A program made the translations under genes and the position numbers. This document shows, piece after piece, positions 24,645 to 32,934 of a stretch of DNA of 34,108 bases. The stretch is from Citromicrobium sp. (GTDB lineage Bacteria > Pseudomonadota > Alphaproteobacteria > Sphingomonadales > Sphingomonadaceae): contig QFNA01000030.1 of NCBI GenBank assembly GCA_003248395.1, positions 1-34,108 of the forward strand. The letters run 5' to 3'. The notes beneath the pieces are model-generated. The model saw only the letters and a program-made list of their open reading frames with translations, was not told the DNA's origin and did not search any database. Each line of letters begins with the position of its first letter. Within the stretch, counting starts at the first letter, position 1.

Positions 24645-25624
24645 CATTCCGCATCCTTTTCCTCGGCGCCGCAACCTTGGTGGCCATGCCGGCCGCCGCC
24701 CAGGACCACGCCACTCACGATCGAGGGGCCAAAGATCATTCGGCACAAGGGCACGCGTCCGAACAGGTCGCGTCGCAGACGCAAGCCGATCAGCCGAAAA
24801 CGCCCGAACCGTTTGTTTTGCCCGAGATGACGGGCCAGACAGACCACTCTGATCATTCTGACCATGCCTCGATCGACTTGCCCTCCGGTCCGCCTCCACA
24901 TGCGGCGTTAGAAGGACCAGCACATGCCGCCGACGCGGTCTGGGGAGCGGAAAGGATGGCAGCCGCACGCGCGGCCAATCACGCCGAGCATGGAGGGATG
25001 ACCACCGGCATCATCATGGTCGAGCGATTGGAAGCGCGCATTGCGGACGGCCACGATGCCTATCTATGGGATGTGCAGGGTTGGTACGGTGGCGACATCG
25101 ACAAATTCGTCCTCAAGTCGGAAGGCGAGGGCGATTTCGTCGGCAGCATCGACGATGCAGAAGTCCAGGCCCTCTGGGGTCATGCGATCGGACCGTACTT
25201 CGACCTGCAGGCTGGCGTCCGCCTGGATCTGCAGCCTGACACTCGCAGCCATCTCGCCGTCGGCGTGCAGGGCCTCGCTCCCTACATGTGGGAATTGGAC
25301 GGCACGCTTTTCATCTCGGAAAAAGGCGATGTGACTGCGCGAGTGGAGGGTGAATACGACCAGAAGATTACCCAGCGCCTGATTGTGCAGCCGCGGGTCG
25401 AGATGGAGTTTTCAGCGCAGGACATTCCTAAACGCGACACTGGCGCCGGCATCGTGAAGGTCGAAGCGGGATTGCGCCTGCGCTATGAACTGGCCCGCGA
25501 ATTCGCGCCTTACATCGGTGTCGGCTACGAAGCCAGGCTGGGCCAAACCGCAGAGATCGCGCGTGCGGCAGGAAAGGATCCGGACGGAATCGCTCTCCTG
25601 CTTGGCATTCGCGGCTGGTTTTAA
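24641..25624 (+). CDS. copB: Outer-membrane copper resistance protein CopB
   Basis: 327 residues from GTG 24641, which overlaps the copA stop as GTGA and follows GAGAGGAAAC. Signal peptide about 1-21 (ATLVAMPAAAQ). The next 90 residues are His-rich (DHATHDRG, DHSDHSDHAS, AANHAEHGGM) and could bind copper. The C-terminal part (about 110-327) is the CopB/PcoB domain, with WDVQGWYGGDIDKFVLKSEGEG, ALWGHAIGPYFDLQAGVRLD and a final beta-signal-like GIRGWF, consistent with a beta-barrel. It ends in a TTAA shared with the convergent gene. Confidence 0.93.
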   Translation: MTFRILFLGAATLVAMPAAAQDHATHDRGAKDHSAQGHASEQVASQTQADQPKTPEPFVLPEMTGQTDHSDHSDHASIDLPSGPPPHAALEGPAHAADAVWGAERMAAARAANHAEHGGMTTGIIMVERLEARIADGHDAYLWDVQGWYGGDIDKFVLKSEGEGDFVGSIDDAEVQALWGHAIGPYFDLQAGVRLDLQPDTRSHLAVGVQGLAPYMWELDGTLFISEKGDVTARVEGEYDQKITQRLIVQPRVEMEFSAQDIPKRDTGAGIVKVEAGLRLRYELAREFAPYIGVGYEARLGQTAEIARAAGKDPDGIALLLGIRGWF

Positions 25625-27819
25625 CCGCCCTTGCGGCTCGCCTCGGCCGCTGCGACGAGTTCCGCCGGCCAGGTGACTTGCGTCTGGGTCTGGGGGTTGA
25701 ACACATTGCCCGGATAGATCGCGCCCTCTGCCGCTGCGATTTCCTCCGCAGTCAGATGTTCGCTCGGCTCCAGCGCGAAAACGTCCAGACCGCGTGCGAT
25801 CTCCGTCGCGTAGATTCGACCCTTGTACCAATATGCCGACCAGTAACCGCCCGTTATCAGTTGGTCCTTGTCGACCGGACCGCGATCGAAATAGGCGATT
25901 TCGAACGGGTTCGCAGCATCGGTAAAATCGATGATGCTGATCCCGCCCTGATACCAGGCCTGCACGAAGATATCGCGGCCGGGCACAGGAATGATCGAAC
26001 CGTTATGCGCGACACAGTTCTCCATGTCGGTCTGCGGCGCGGGCAATTTGAATGTCCCGCGATATTCCAGCTTGCCGTCGACCAGAGCGTAAAACGCATC
26101 GGCGCCCCAGCTTGTCGGATCGCCTGCCTGGCACCGCGGACGACCGCCGCCGCCCCATTCGTCGGTGAAGAGGACTTTGGTGCCGTCGTTGTTGAATGTC
26201 GCCGAGTGCCAATAGGCAAAGCCCTTGTCGGTGACGTCGTCGATCCGCACCGGCTTCATCGGATCGGAAATGTCGAGGACGATACCGTTGCCGGAGCATG
26301 CGCCCGCCGCGATTTTTTTCGCAGGGAAGACCGTGATGTCGTGGCACTGGTTCGTAACGCTCGTATCCTGCGTGCCTTCCCCGTGATCACCTCCGCGCCA
26401 GAGACCCGCGATCTGACCCTCGCGAGCGAAGACGCGTGGCCGGTCGACGATGCGCGCTGCCGACGGATTGGCCAGCGGAATCTCGATCACGTCGATACTG
26501 AATAGGGCCGTTTCGTCCCCGGCACTGTTGTAGCAACCGGTCAATTCTTCGGCATCGCGCACGTAACTCGTGCCCGAATTATAGACCACCAGCCTGGTTT
26601 CGTCGGCGCTGACAATCGAATGCGTGTGGCTGCCACGACACGTCTGTACCTGGCCGACCTGCCTTGGACGGGAAATGTCGGAGATGTCGAACAGGCGCAA
26701 GCCGCGGAACCTCTCGGGACTATTCCGCCCGTCGACACCACCAAGGCCACAGTCGATCCGGCCACGGCTGTCTTCGACGCTCATGATCAGCAGATCGCCC
26801 ACGATCGAGACATCGCCTTGGCCACCCGGACAGACCGTGGAAGACAGTAATTGGGGGGCGCCGTCTTCACCAAGACGATACGCGTTGAAACCGTGGTAAT
26901 TGCCGGCGACCATCAGATCGCCTGAAAACGCGATGTCGGTGTTGGCGAAGCTCAGCAGCGAGCCGCGCTCTCCAAATTGCGGTTTGTCCTCGTTTGCGTC
27001 GTCGTCGGCGTCAGCCTTTTTCTCGTCCTCGCCTTCTTTCTTCGGCTTCAAGGGGCGCAATTGCGCCGGATTTTCTGGATCGAAGAAGCCGACTGGCTTG
27101 GGTTGTGCCGTAACAAGACGAAGGTTCGAAATAGCTTCGCCCGCGTCGCGAAATCCCGCTGCGAGAGTGGCGCGTGGATCTGTCGACAGCTCGGCGAGGA
27201 CGCCGTTCATGCGATCTATTTCGCTCTGCTGGTCGCTGACGACTTCGTTGGTGAACTCGAACATGACCGGTTCATATGCGCTGCCTGGCGCATCGTGGAG
27301 TTCCTCGACCATGTCGAGAGCGCCTTGGTGATGTGCGACCATCAATTGCAGGAACAAACGATCGAATTCGGTGCCGTTGGAGGCGGCAAGTTGCGCCATC
27401 TGTTGGGGTGTCGCCATGCCCTTCATGGCATGGTGCATCGCATTGCCCTGATGCGCAGAGTGGTCCATCGCCAAGGGCTCGTCGCGCTCGTCAAGCCATT
27501 CGCGCATGAATTTCATTTCGTCTTGCTGGCTTGCTGCAATACGGTCAGCCGTCTTGACGATCGCATCGTTGTTCGTCCGGTCGTTGACCAACGCAGCCAT
27601 ATCGACCGCTTGCTGATGGTGAACGATCATGCCTTGCATAAAGGAAACGTCGGCAGGAGAATAGGAGGTGTCCGACAGGTCGATTGCCTGCCTTTCGTTC
27701 ACGATGCGTGAGGCCTCTCCGGGAGCTCCGGGCAACACGATCGGCACGGGTTGCGCCATCGCCGGCAAGGCCGTGCCCAGCAGGAGCCCGGCCGTGACAG
27801 TACGGATGATACGTGACAT
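25621..27819 (-). CDS. Secreted DUF305-LVIVD fusion protein
   Basis: 732 residues from ATG 27819, preceded by the strong ribosome site GGGGGAAAG; longer frames upstream do not look real. Signal peptide 1-22 (LLLGTALPAMAQ). Residues about 55-205 are a DUF305 domain with two motifs MIVHHQQAVDM (64-74) and MVAHHQGALDM (160-170) and a Met/His stretch MDHSAHQGNAMHHAMKG, features linked to copper. An acidic/Lys linker (about 255-285) is followed by a beta-propeller of LVIVD-type repeats (SGDLMVAGNYHGFNAY, GLRLFDISDISRP, GISIIDFTDAANPFEIAYFD). Function unknown. It meets copB tail to tail, so a role in copper handling is plausible (inference). Confidence 0.88.
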   Translation of the reverse strand: MSRIIRTVTAGLLLGTALPAMAQPVPIVLPGAPGEASRIVNERQAIDLSDTSYSPADVSFMQGMIVHHQQAVDMAALVNDRTNNDAIVKTADRIAASQQDEMKFMREWLDERDEPLAMDHSAHQGNAMHHAMKGMATPQQMAQLAASNGTEFDRLFLQLMVAHHQGALDMVEELHDAPGSAYEPVMFEFTNEVVSDQQSEIDRMNGVLAELSTDPRATLAAGFRDAGEAISNLRLVTAQPKPVGFFDPENPAQLRPLKPKKEGEDEKKADADDDANEDKPQFGERGSLLSFANTDIAFSGDLMVAGNYHGFNAYRLGEDGAPQLLSSTVCPGGQGDVSIVGDLLIMSVEDSRGRIDCGLGGVDGRNSPERFRGLRLFDISDISRPRQVGQVQTCRGSHTHSIVSADETRLVVYNSGTSYVRDAEELTGCYNSAGDETALFSIDVIEIPLANPSAARIVDRPRVFAREGQIAGLWRGGDHGEGTQDTSVTNQCHDITVFPAKKIAAGACSGNGIVLDISDPMKPVRIDDVTDKGFAYWHSATFNNDGTKVLFTDEWGGGGRPRCQAGDPTSWGADAFYALVDGKLEYRGTFKLPAPQTDMENCVAHNGSIIPVPGRDIFVQAWYQGGISIIDFTDAANPFEIAYFDRGPVDKDQLITGGYWSAYWYKGRIYATEIARGLDVFALEPSEHLTAEEIAAAEGAIYPGNVFNPQTQTQVTWPAELVAAAEASRKGG

Positions 27820-27988
27820 GTTCTTTCCCCCAATTTTCCTTTTGACTGCTTCAAGCCGCGGCGCGCGCAATTGGCAAGCAACAACTCTGCGAAGGTCCAT
27901 CGCCGATCCATAAACTGCGAAGAAAGCAGGACCCCGCGGCGCGTTCACCCGTTGGATGGTTGAACGTAATCCACAAAAGGGATGCCTT

Positions 27989-28396
27989 ATGAAACTGCCC
28001 AACAAAGCTCATGTCGCCATCGTTGATGGCCAGAACTTTACAGTCATGCGCAACACCGGCCAGGCGCTCGAACCGAAGCTCGGCGATGCGCAAAAGCCCG
28101 ATCTTTCTGCGACCAATTTCAGCGCCGGGGTGAAACACCAGGACGATCTCGGGCAAAAACATGGTCGAACCGATCTCAATGAACTCGCCCATGGTGCAGC
28201 CGCTGCGGAATGGCTCAATGCCAAAGCGATCTCCGGCGAGATTGACAATGTGCTGGTCATCGCGGATCCGAAAACGCTGGGCGAAATGCGGCGCCATTAT
28301 CACAGTGAGCTGGAGAAACGGCTTGTCGGCGAGATCGACAAGACCATGACGGGGGAGCCGACAGATCGCATCGAAAAAGCCATCGTTTCGGCTTGA
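27989..28396 (+). CDS. Host attachment protein family (BaeRF-like), small
   Basis: 135 residues from ATG 27989 (ribosome site AAGGGA). Sequence features KAHVAIVDGQNFTVMRNTGQALEPKL, GAAAAEWLNAKAISGEIDNVLVIADPKTLGEMR and a C-terminal LVGEIDKTMTGEPTDRIEKAI match the bacterial host-attachment family, which is related to the eRF1-like fold; the family name comes from plant-associated rhizobia and the molecular role is unknown. It is divergent from the DUF305 gene and ends in a strong terminator, so it is likely single-gene. Confidence 0.85.
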   Translation: MKLPNKAHVAIVDGQNFTVMRNTGQALEPKLGDAQKPDLSATNFSAGVKHQDDLGQKHGRTDLNELAHGAAAAEWLNAKAISGEIDNVLVIADPKTLGEMRRHYHSELEKRLVGEIDKTMTGEPTDRIEKAIVSA

Positions 28397-28422
28397 CCAA
28401 TCCAACCCTCTGACAGCTTCTG

Positions 28423-28461
28423 GCGCGGCTGCGACACATTCCGTCGCGGCCGCGCTTGTTT
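28423..28461 (+). terminator. Terminator after the host attachment gene
   Basis: GCGCGGCTGCGAC and GTCGCGGCCGCGC form a 13-bp stem (one G-U pair) with a 7-base loop, followed by TTGTTT. Confidence 0.85.
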
Positions 28462-28518
28462 GTATGCACCGACTTCCGTTAAGGTTTCGATAACCACGTA
28501 TTTGTTACACGGGCGGGC

Positions 28519-29565
28519 ATGCGGATCAAAACACTCGGGAGAATGCTGGTCGCAGGGGCGCTTGCCCTTGCCGGACCTGCGATGGCGCAATCTCATGCGG
28601 GCGGCGGATCAAGCGGTGGGGTCGATTTCACTTCGCAATTCGACAATGCGCTTGGGACCGAGGTTCGCGCACCACAAAGCTTCCAGGCGATCTATCGCAG
28701 TGCGCTCGAGGAGCGCATTGCCCAGCTCGCAGACGGGTCGAGCGGGCGCATCGGCGTGGCCGCAATCGACCTTACGAATGGGCATACGGTCTCCGTGCTC
28801 GGTGACCAGCGTTTCCCCATGGCCAGCACCAGCAAGATCGCAGTCGCTGCGACTTTTCTCGAAGGCGTAGAGCAGGGCCGCTGGAGCCTGACGAGCGAGT
28901 TTCCGCTTTTGCTGCCCCGGCGCTCGGCGCGGTTTTCCAGCAAGGTTGCGCCGGTGTATGAAGGCCAGCACATGAAGGCGATCGACCTGATCGAAATCAT
29001 GATCACGCGATCGAGCAATCCCGCAACCGATGCCCTGCTTCGTGTCGTGGGCGGCCCCAAGGCGGTGACCAATTGGGTCCATCGTCAGGGAATACGGGAC
29101 TGGAGCATCGATCGCGATATTGCGACACTTGTGCGTGATGATGGCGAACATGATCCTGCCAGACACATCGATGTGCGTGACAGCTCGACGCCAACTGCGA
29201 TGCTCGAACTGTTAAGCGGACTCTATCAGGGCAAGTACCTTTCGGCCGAAAGCCGCCGGGTCCTGCTCGGCGCGATGAGCCGTACGCGCACCGGAAAACG
29301 CCGTATTCCTGCGCTGATGCCTGCCGGGGTAAAGGTGAGCCACAAGACCGGTTCGCTGAACAACACCTCGAGCGATGTCGGTTTTCTCGAAACGGCAGAC
29401 GGCCGAACTGTCGCCGTGGCGATTTACGTCACGGGACAGGGTACCCGGCTCAATCGGGAAGCAAAGATTGCGCAGATCGCGCGTGCGCTACACGATGGCT
29501 ATGCCGCCCAAAGCCGGGCAGCGCGCACGAACTGGACCAATGCGGAATATGCCGGCGGGCAGTAA
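28519..29565 (+). CDS. Secreted class A beta-lactamase-like serine hydrolase
   Basis: 348 residues with a signal peptide (about 1-24, GPAMAQ). The penicillin-interacting motifs are S103-x-x-K106 (ASTSK), SSN 165-167 in place of SDN, and H275-KTG-S (276-278), so it is an acyl-serine enzyme of the beta-lactamase/PBP fold. The omega-loop Glu166 that deacylates in true class A enzymes would fall around residue 200, but SIDRDIATL has only Asp there. It may be a beta-lactamase-related D,D-peptidase or esterase rather than an antibiotic-resistance enzyme. It shares the bidirectional terminator at 29590 with the convergent lipoprotein. Confidence 0.85.
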   Translation: MRIKTLGRMLVAGALALAGPAMAQSHAGGGSSGGVDFTSQFDNALGTEVRAPQSFQAIYRSALEERIAQLADGSSGRIGVAAIDLTNGHTVSVLGDQRFPMASTSKIAVAATFLEGVEQGRWSLTSEFPLLLPRRSARFSSKVAPVYEGQHMKAIDLIEIMITRSSNPATDALLRVVGGPKAVTNWVHRQGIRDWSIDRDIATLVRDDGEHDPARHIDVRDSSTPTAMLELLSGLYQGKYLSAESRRVLLGAMSRTRTGKRRIPALMPAGVKVSHKTGSLNNTSSDVGFLETADGRTVAVAIYVTGQGTRLNREAKIAQIARALHDGYAAQSRAARTNWTNAEYAGGQ

Positions 29566-29589
29566 TCCTCCTGCGATTGGCCAAAGGAA

Positions 29590-29621
29590 AAGGGCGGTGC
29601 CGCGAGGCACCGCCCTTCCTG
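29590..29621. terminator. Bidirectional terminator between serine hydrolase and lipoprotein
   Basis: AAGGGCGGTGCC and GGCACCGCCCTT form a perfect 12-bp stem with loop GCGA. On the plus strand it is followed by CCTGTTT, on the minus strand by TTCCTTTGG, so it can serve both convergent genes. Confidence 0.88.
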
Positions 29622-29658
29622 TTTCGAGACGGTAAATCCGTCCGCAAAGCGTGATCGA

Positions 29659-29943
29659 TTAGTCGACCTGGGCTTCTGCGGTGGTTTCGTCCTGAACGTC
29701 TGCTTCGACTTCGGCAGCAGCATTGTCAGCATCTGCAGCGATTTCATCACCAGCAGCGTCGAGTTCTGCGCCGACTTCTTCAGCACCGGCTTCGATTTCG
29801 GCGCCAGCAGCGTCGAGGTTGGCTTCGGTGTCTGCAGCAGCGTTTTCAACGGTTGCGCCAGCAGCGTCTTCGGTCTGTTCCGAGCAAGCAGCGAGCGAGA
29901 GAGCAGCGGCCGAAGCGGCAGCAACAAGAGCGATCTTACGCAT
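29659..29943 (-). CDS. Small acidic Ala/Glu-rich lipoprotein
   Basis: 94 residues with a lipobox LSLAAC (Cys20). The mature part is almost entirely Ala, Glu, Asp, Gly and Val in heptad-like repeats (AAGAEIEAGAEEVGAEL), so it is probably a helical or coiled-coil lipoprotein of the cell envelope. It has ribosome site AAAGGAA before the start. I know such short sphingomonad lipoproteins only as uncharacterised; composition alone gives no function. Confidence 0.8.
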   Translation of the reverse strand: MRKIALVAAASAAALSLAACSEQTEDAAGATVENAAADTEANLDAAGAEIEAGAEEVGAELDAAGDEIAADADNAAAEVEADVQDETTAEAQVD

Positions 29944-29977
29944 AGGTCAAATTCCTTTAGCAGCGGTTTTGAGTGCT

Positions 29978-29999
29978 AGGGGATCCGAGAGGATCCCTT
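29978..29999 (-). promoter_or_regulatory. Stem-loop in the lipoprotein leader
   Basis: GGGATCC-GAGA-GGATCCC (29980-29997), a perfect 7-bp stem with a 4-base loop, extendable by A/G-T/C mismatched flanks. It lies 37-56 bases before the start codon and could stabilise the mRNA. Upstream on the minus strand TTGACC (about 30018-30013) may be a -35 element. Confidence 0.45.
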
Positions 30000-30185
30000 C
30001 GCGCAAGTCCGGTCAAATCCGGCCTTACGATGTCTAAATAGTGGCGGGAATGTGGCAGCGCAAGCGATATTGTACCTTGTTGCCATAATTTCGCCCAATT
30101 TTGCCCGATTTCTGCCGTTTTGGCGCCACATTTTTTCGCGGCTTCATGCTCCCCATTGCCTCGACTCGCTGCTAACGCTCGCAAG

Positions 30186-31367
30186 ATGGGCGAAAAGCAA
30201 CATCTCTATCTCGTCGACGGATCGGCCTATATCTTCCGCGCCTATCATCGGCTCCCCCCTTTGACTGACCCGGAAGGTACTCCGGTTGGCGCGGTCTATG
30301 GCTACACAACGATGTTGTGGAAACTTGCCGACGATCTCGACAAGGCAGAAGGCCCGACGCATCTGGCGGTTATCCTCGACAAGTCGAGCCATTCTTTCCG
30401 AAACGACATTTACGACCTGTACAAGGCCAACAGGCCCGATCCACCCGAAGACCTCGTTCCGCAATTTCCGCTGATCCGGGATGCCACGCGCGCCTTCAGC
30501 CTGCCCTGTATCGAGGAGCCCGATGTCGAGGCGGACGACATGATCGCCTCCTACGCACGCGCGGCCCAGGCACAGGGCTGGGACGTGACGATCGTCTCGA
30601 GCGACAAGGACCTCATGCAACTCGTCGGCGAAAAAGACGGTGCACGCATCGACATGCTCGACACCATGAAGAACGCGCGCATTTACATCGAAGAGGTCGA
30701 GGAGAAATTCGGCGTCCCCCCGGAAAAGGTGGGCGACGTGCTCGCGCTCATGGGCGATTCGGTAGACAATATTCCCGGCATCTTCGGCGTCGGTCCAAAG
30801 ACCGCAAGCAAGCTCATTGCAGAACATGGCGACCTGACGGCCGCTCTCGATGCGGCCGAGGGCATGAAAAAATCGAAGCTCAAGGAACGTCTGCTCGAAC
30901 ATCGGGCGGATGCGAAGCTCAGCCGCGTATTGGTGACATTGCGCGAAGACTGCGATCTGCCGATCGAGCTGGACGAGATGAAACTCGGCGGGCTGCCCGC
31001 AGAACCGCTCGCTGCCTTCCTTGAAAAGCACGGCTTCACCAGCTTGCTGAGGAGGCTCGAGGCCGGCACTGGTAGTCCGGGCCGGAAAACCGACCTCAAT
31101 CCTGCCAAACACCAGACTGTAGGCGCAGATGCAAATTTGCCTGGCCGAGGGGAAGTCGCCCCGGACATGCCGCCCGTAGATCGCTCTGCGTACGAATGCG
31201 TGCAGGACATGGCACGGCTCGAACATTGGCTGACGCGCGCGAGGGATGCCCGGCTGATCGCGGTCGACACCGAAACGGACAGTCTCGACGCAATTCGTGC
31301 CGAACTCGTCGGCGATCGAGCGAGACGCCGCGCTTCGCGAGCTCAAGCCGGTCCTCGAGGCCGATGA
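30186..31367 (+). CDS. polA: 5' half of polA: 5'-3' nuclease domain
   Basis: 393 residues from ATG 30186 (MGEKQHLYLVDGSAYIFRAYH), the conserved Pol I start. Residues 1-290 are a complete 5'-nuclease domain (VEADDMIASYA, IVSSDKDLMQLVG, VGDVLALMGDSVDNIPGIFGVGPKTA), with the expected aspartates. The last part starts the 3'-5' exonuclease domain with D361 and E363 (DTETD), then the frame goes to a foreign tail (RARRRASRAQAGPRGR) and stops. As a separate protein it would be a nuclease that still could remove RNA primers. Confidence 0.75.
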   Translation: MGEKQHLYLVDGSAYIFRAYHRLPPLTDPEGTPVGAVYGYTTMLWKLADDLDKAEGPTHLAVILDKSSHSFRNDIYDLYKANRPDPPEDLVPQFPLIRDATRAFSLPCIEEPDVEADDMIASYARAAQAQGWDVTIVSSDKDLMQLVGEKDGARIDMLDTMKNARIYIEEVEEKFGVPPEKVGDVLALMGDSVDNIPGIFGVGPKTASKLIAEHGDLTAALDAAEGMKKSKLKERLLEHRADAKLSRVLVTLREDCDLPIELDEMKLGGLPAEPLAAFLEKHGFTSLLRRLEAGTGSPGRKTDLNPAKHQTVGADANLPGRGEVAPDMPPVDRSAYECVQDMARLEHWLTRARDARLIAVDTETDSLDAIRAELVGDRARRRASRAQAGPRGR

Positions 31368-32934
31368 CATCCTGAAGGTTTTCCAGAACGGCAAATACGA
31401 CCTCAACGTCTTTGCCCGTTGCGGCATCGCCGTATCGCCGATCGACGACACGATGATCGAAAGTTTTGCGCTCGACGCAGGACGAAGCGAACAGGGCATT
31501 GGCGGCGGCCACGGGATGGACGAACTCGCCGAGCGCCACCTCGGCCATACGCCTCTATCTTACAAGGAGGTCTGCGGCACAGGAAAGAAGGCAATCCCGT
31601 TCGGCGAAGTTCCCCTGGACAAGGCGACTGAGTACGCGGCCGAGGATGCCGATGTCACATGGCGGCTGCACGCGCATCTCAAGCGCCGCCTGCCGATCGA
31701 GGAGGCAACCCGCATTTATGAGCGGGTCGACCGTCCCCTCGTGCCGGTAGTCGCGGCAATGGAGCGGGAGGGCATAAAGGTCGATCGGGCCCAGCTCGCA
31801 CGCCTGTCCGACGAATTCGCCGTCGAGACCGGTCGCCTGGAGGAGGAAATCCACCAGTTGGCCGGTCAGGAATTCACGGTCGGCAGCCCCAAGCAGCTGG
31901 GCGACATCCTGTTCGACAAGCTCGGGCACAAAGGCGGCAAGAAAGGCAAGAGCGGTCAGTACTCGACCGATCAGAGCGTGCTGGAACGTCTGTCGGCCGA
32001 TGGTGCCGAAATCGCCGACAAGGTCCTCGAATGGCGTCAGCTGACCAAGCTGAAGTCCACCTACACCGATGCGCTACAGGCGGCGATCAATCCCGATACC
32101 GGCCGCGTGCATACGAGCTACAGTCTGGTCGGAGCACAGACGGGCCGCTTGTCGTCGACCGATCCCAATCTGCAGAACATACCCATTAGAACCGAAATCG
32201 GGCGACAGATTCGCGATGCTTTCGTAGCGGACGCGGGAAATGTCCTCTTGGCCGCAGACTACTCGCAGATCGAACTCCGCCTCGCCGCCCATATGGCCGA
32301 CGTTGGCCCCCTGAAGGATGCTTTCGCGCAGGGTGAAGATATCCACTCGCGCACCGCGACCGAAATGTTCGGCGAAGTCACGCGCGACACGCGCGCTCGT
32401 GCCAAGACGATCAATTTTGCGATCCTTTATGGCATCTCACGCTGGGGGCTGGCCGGTCGACTCAAAGTCGAACCCGACGAAGCGCAGGCCATGATCGACA
32501 CCTATTTCAAACGCTTTCCCGGAATCCAGAGATACATTCTCCACACACTCGAAAGCGTGCGCGAGAAGGGCTATTCCGAAACGCTCTTTGGCCGCAAGAC
32601 GTGGTTCCCGCGGATCAATTCTAAAAATCCCAACGAGCGTGCCGGGTCTGAACGAGCGGCTATCAACGCGCCCATCCAGGGCACCAGCGCGGACATCATC
32701 AAGCGGGCGATGGTCCGCATGACACCTGCGCTGCGAGAAGCCGGCTTGGACAAGGTTCGCATGCTCCTGCAGGTGCACGACGAGCTCGTGTTCGAACTGC
32801 CTGAAGGGGATGTCGTGGAAGCTTCGAAGGTGATCGAAAGCGTAATGGCGGATGCGGCAAGCCCTGCCATCGAACTAACGGTGCCGCTGGCGGTCGAAAT
32901 AGGCACCGGCAAAAGCTGGGGAGCAGCGCATTGA
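31297..32934 (+). CDS. polA: 3' half of polA: Klenow-like polymerase with incomplete exonuclease
   Basis: Up to 545 residues from a GTG at 31297 that has no visible ribosome site, so the start is provisional. It keeps exonuclease motifs II (NGKYD, 31-35) and III (YAAEDADVT, 113-121) but lacks motif I. Polymerase motif A DYSQIELRL (321-329), motif B K370-TINFAILYG and motif C VHDEL (493-497) are all intact, so polymerase activity would be expected without normal proofreading. Its stop overlaps the histidine kinase start by 4 bases. Confidence 0.75.
   Translation: MPNSSAIERDAALRELKPVLEADDILKVFQNGKYDLNVFARCGIAVSPIDDTMIESFALDAGRSEQGIGGGHGMDELAERHLGHTPLSYKEVCGTGKKAIPFGEVPLDKATEYAAEDADVTWRLHAHLKRRLPIEEATRIYERVDRPLVPVVAAMEREGIKVDRAQLARLSDEFAVETGRLEEEIHQLAGQEFTVGSPKQLGDILFDKLGHKGGKKGKSGQYSTDQSVLERLSADGAEIADKVLEWRQLTKLKSTYTDALQAAINPDTGRVHTSYSLVGAQTGRLSSTDPNLQNIPIRTEIGRQIRDAFVADAGNVLLAADYSQIELRLAAHMADVGPLKDAFAQGEDIHSRTATEMFGEVTRDTRARAKTINFAILYGISRWGLAGRLKVEPDEAQAMIDTYFKRFPGIQRYILHTLESVREKGYSETLFGRKTWFPRINSKNPNERAGSERAAINAPIQGTSADIIKRAMVRMTPALREAGLDKVRMLLQVHDELVFELPEGDVVEASKVIESVMADAASPAIELTVPLAVEIGTGKSWGAAH

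Larger units (their letters stand above)
30186..32934 (+). pseudogene. polA: DNA polymerase I gene broken by a frame change and internal loss
   Basis: Together the two frames below encode all three Pol I domains in order: 5'-nuclease, 3'-5' exonuclease and polymerase. Around 31310 the reading passes from frame ...LDAIRAELVG to frame ...AIERDAALRELKPVLE. In E. coli Pol I about two dozen residues lie between these points, so a segment of at least roughly 70 bases, not a multiple of three, is missing. Exo motif I is cut from motifs II and III. Either a genuine polA mutation or an assembly error; if real, the two halves could still be made as separate proteins. Confidence 0.75.

Noticed and set aside
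30144..31499. 451-codon minus-strand frame opposite polA
   Set aside because: Shadow of polA; no recognisable protein.
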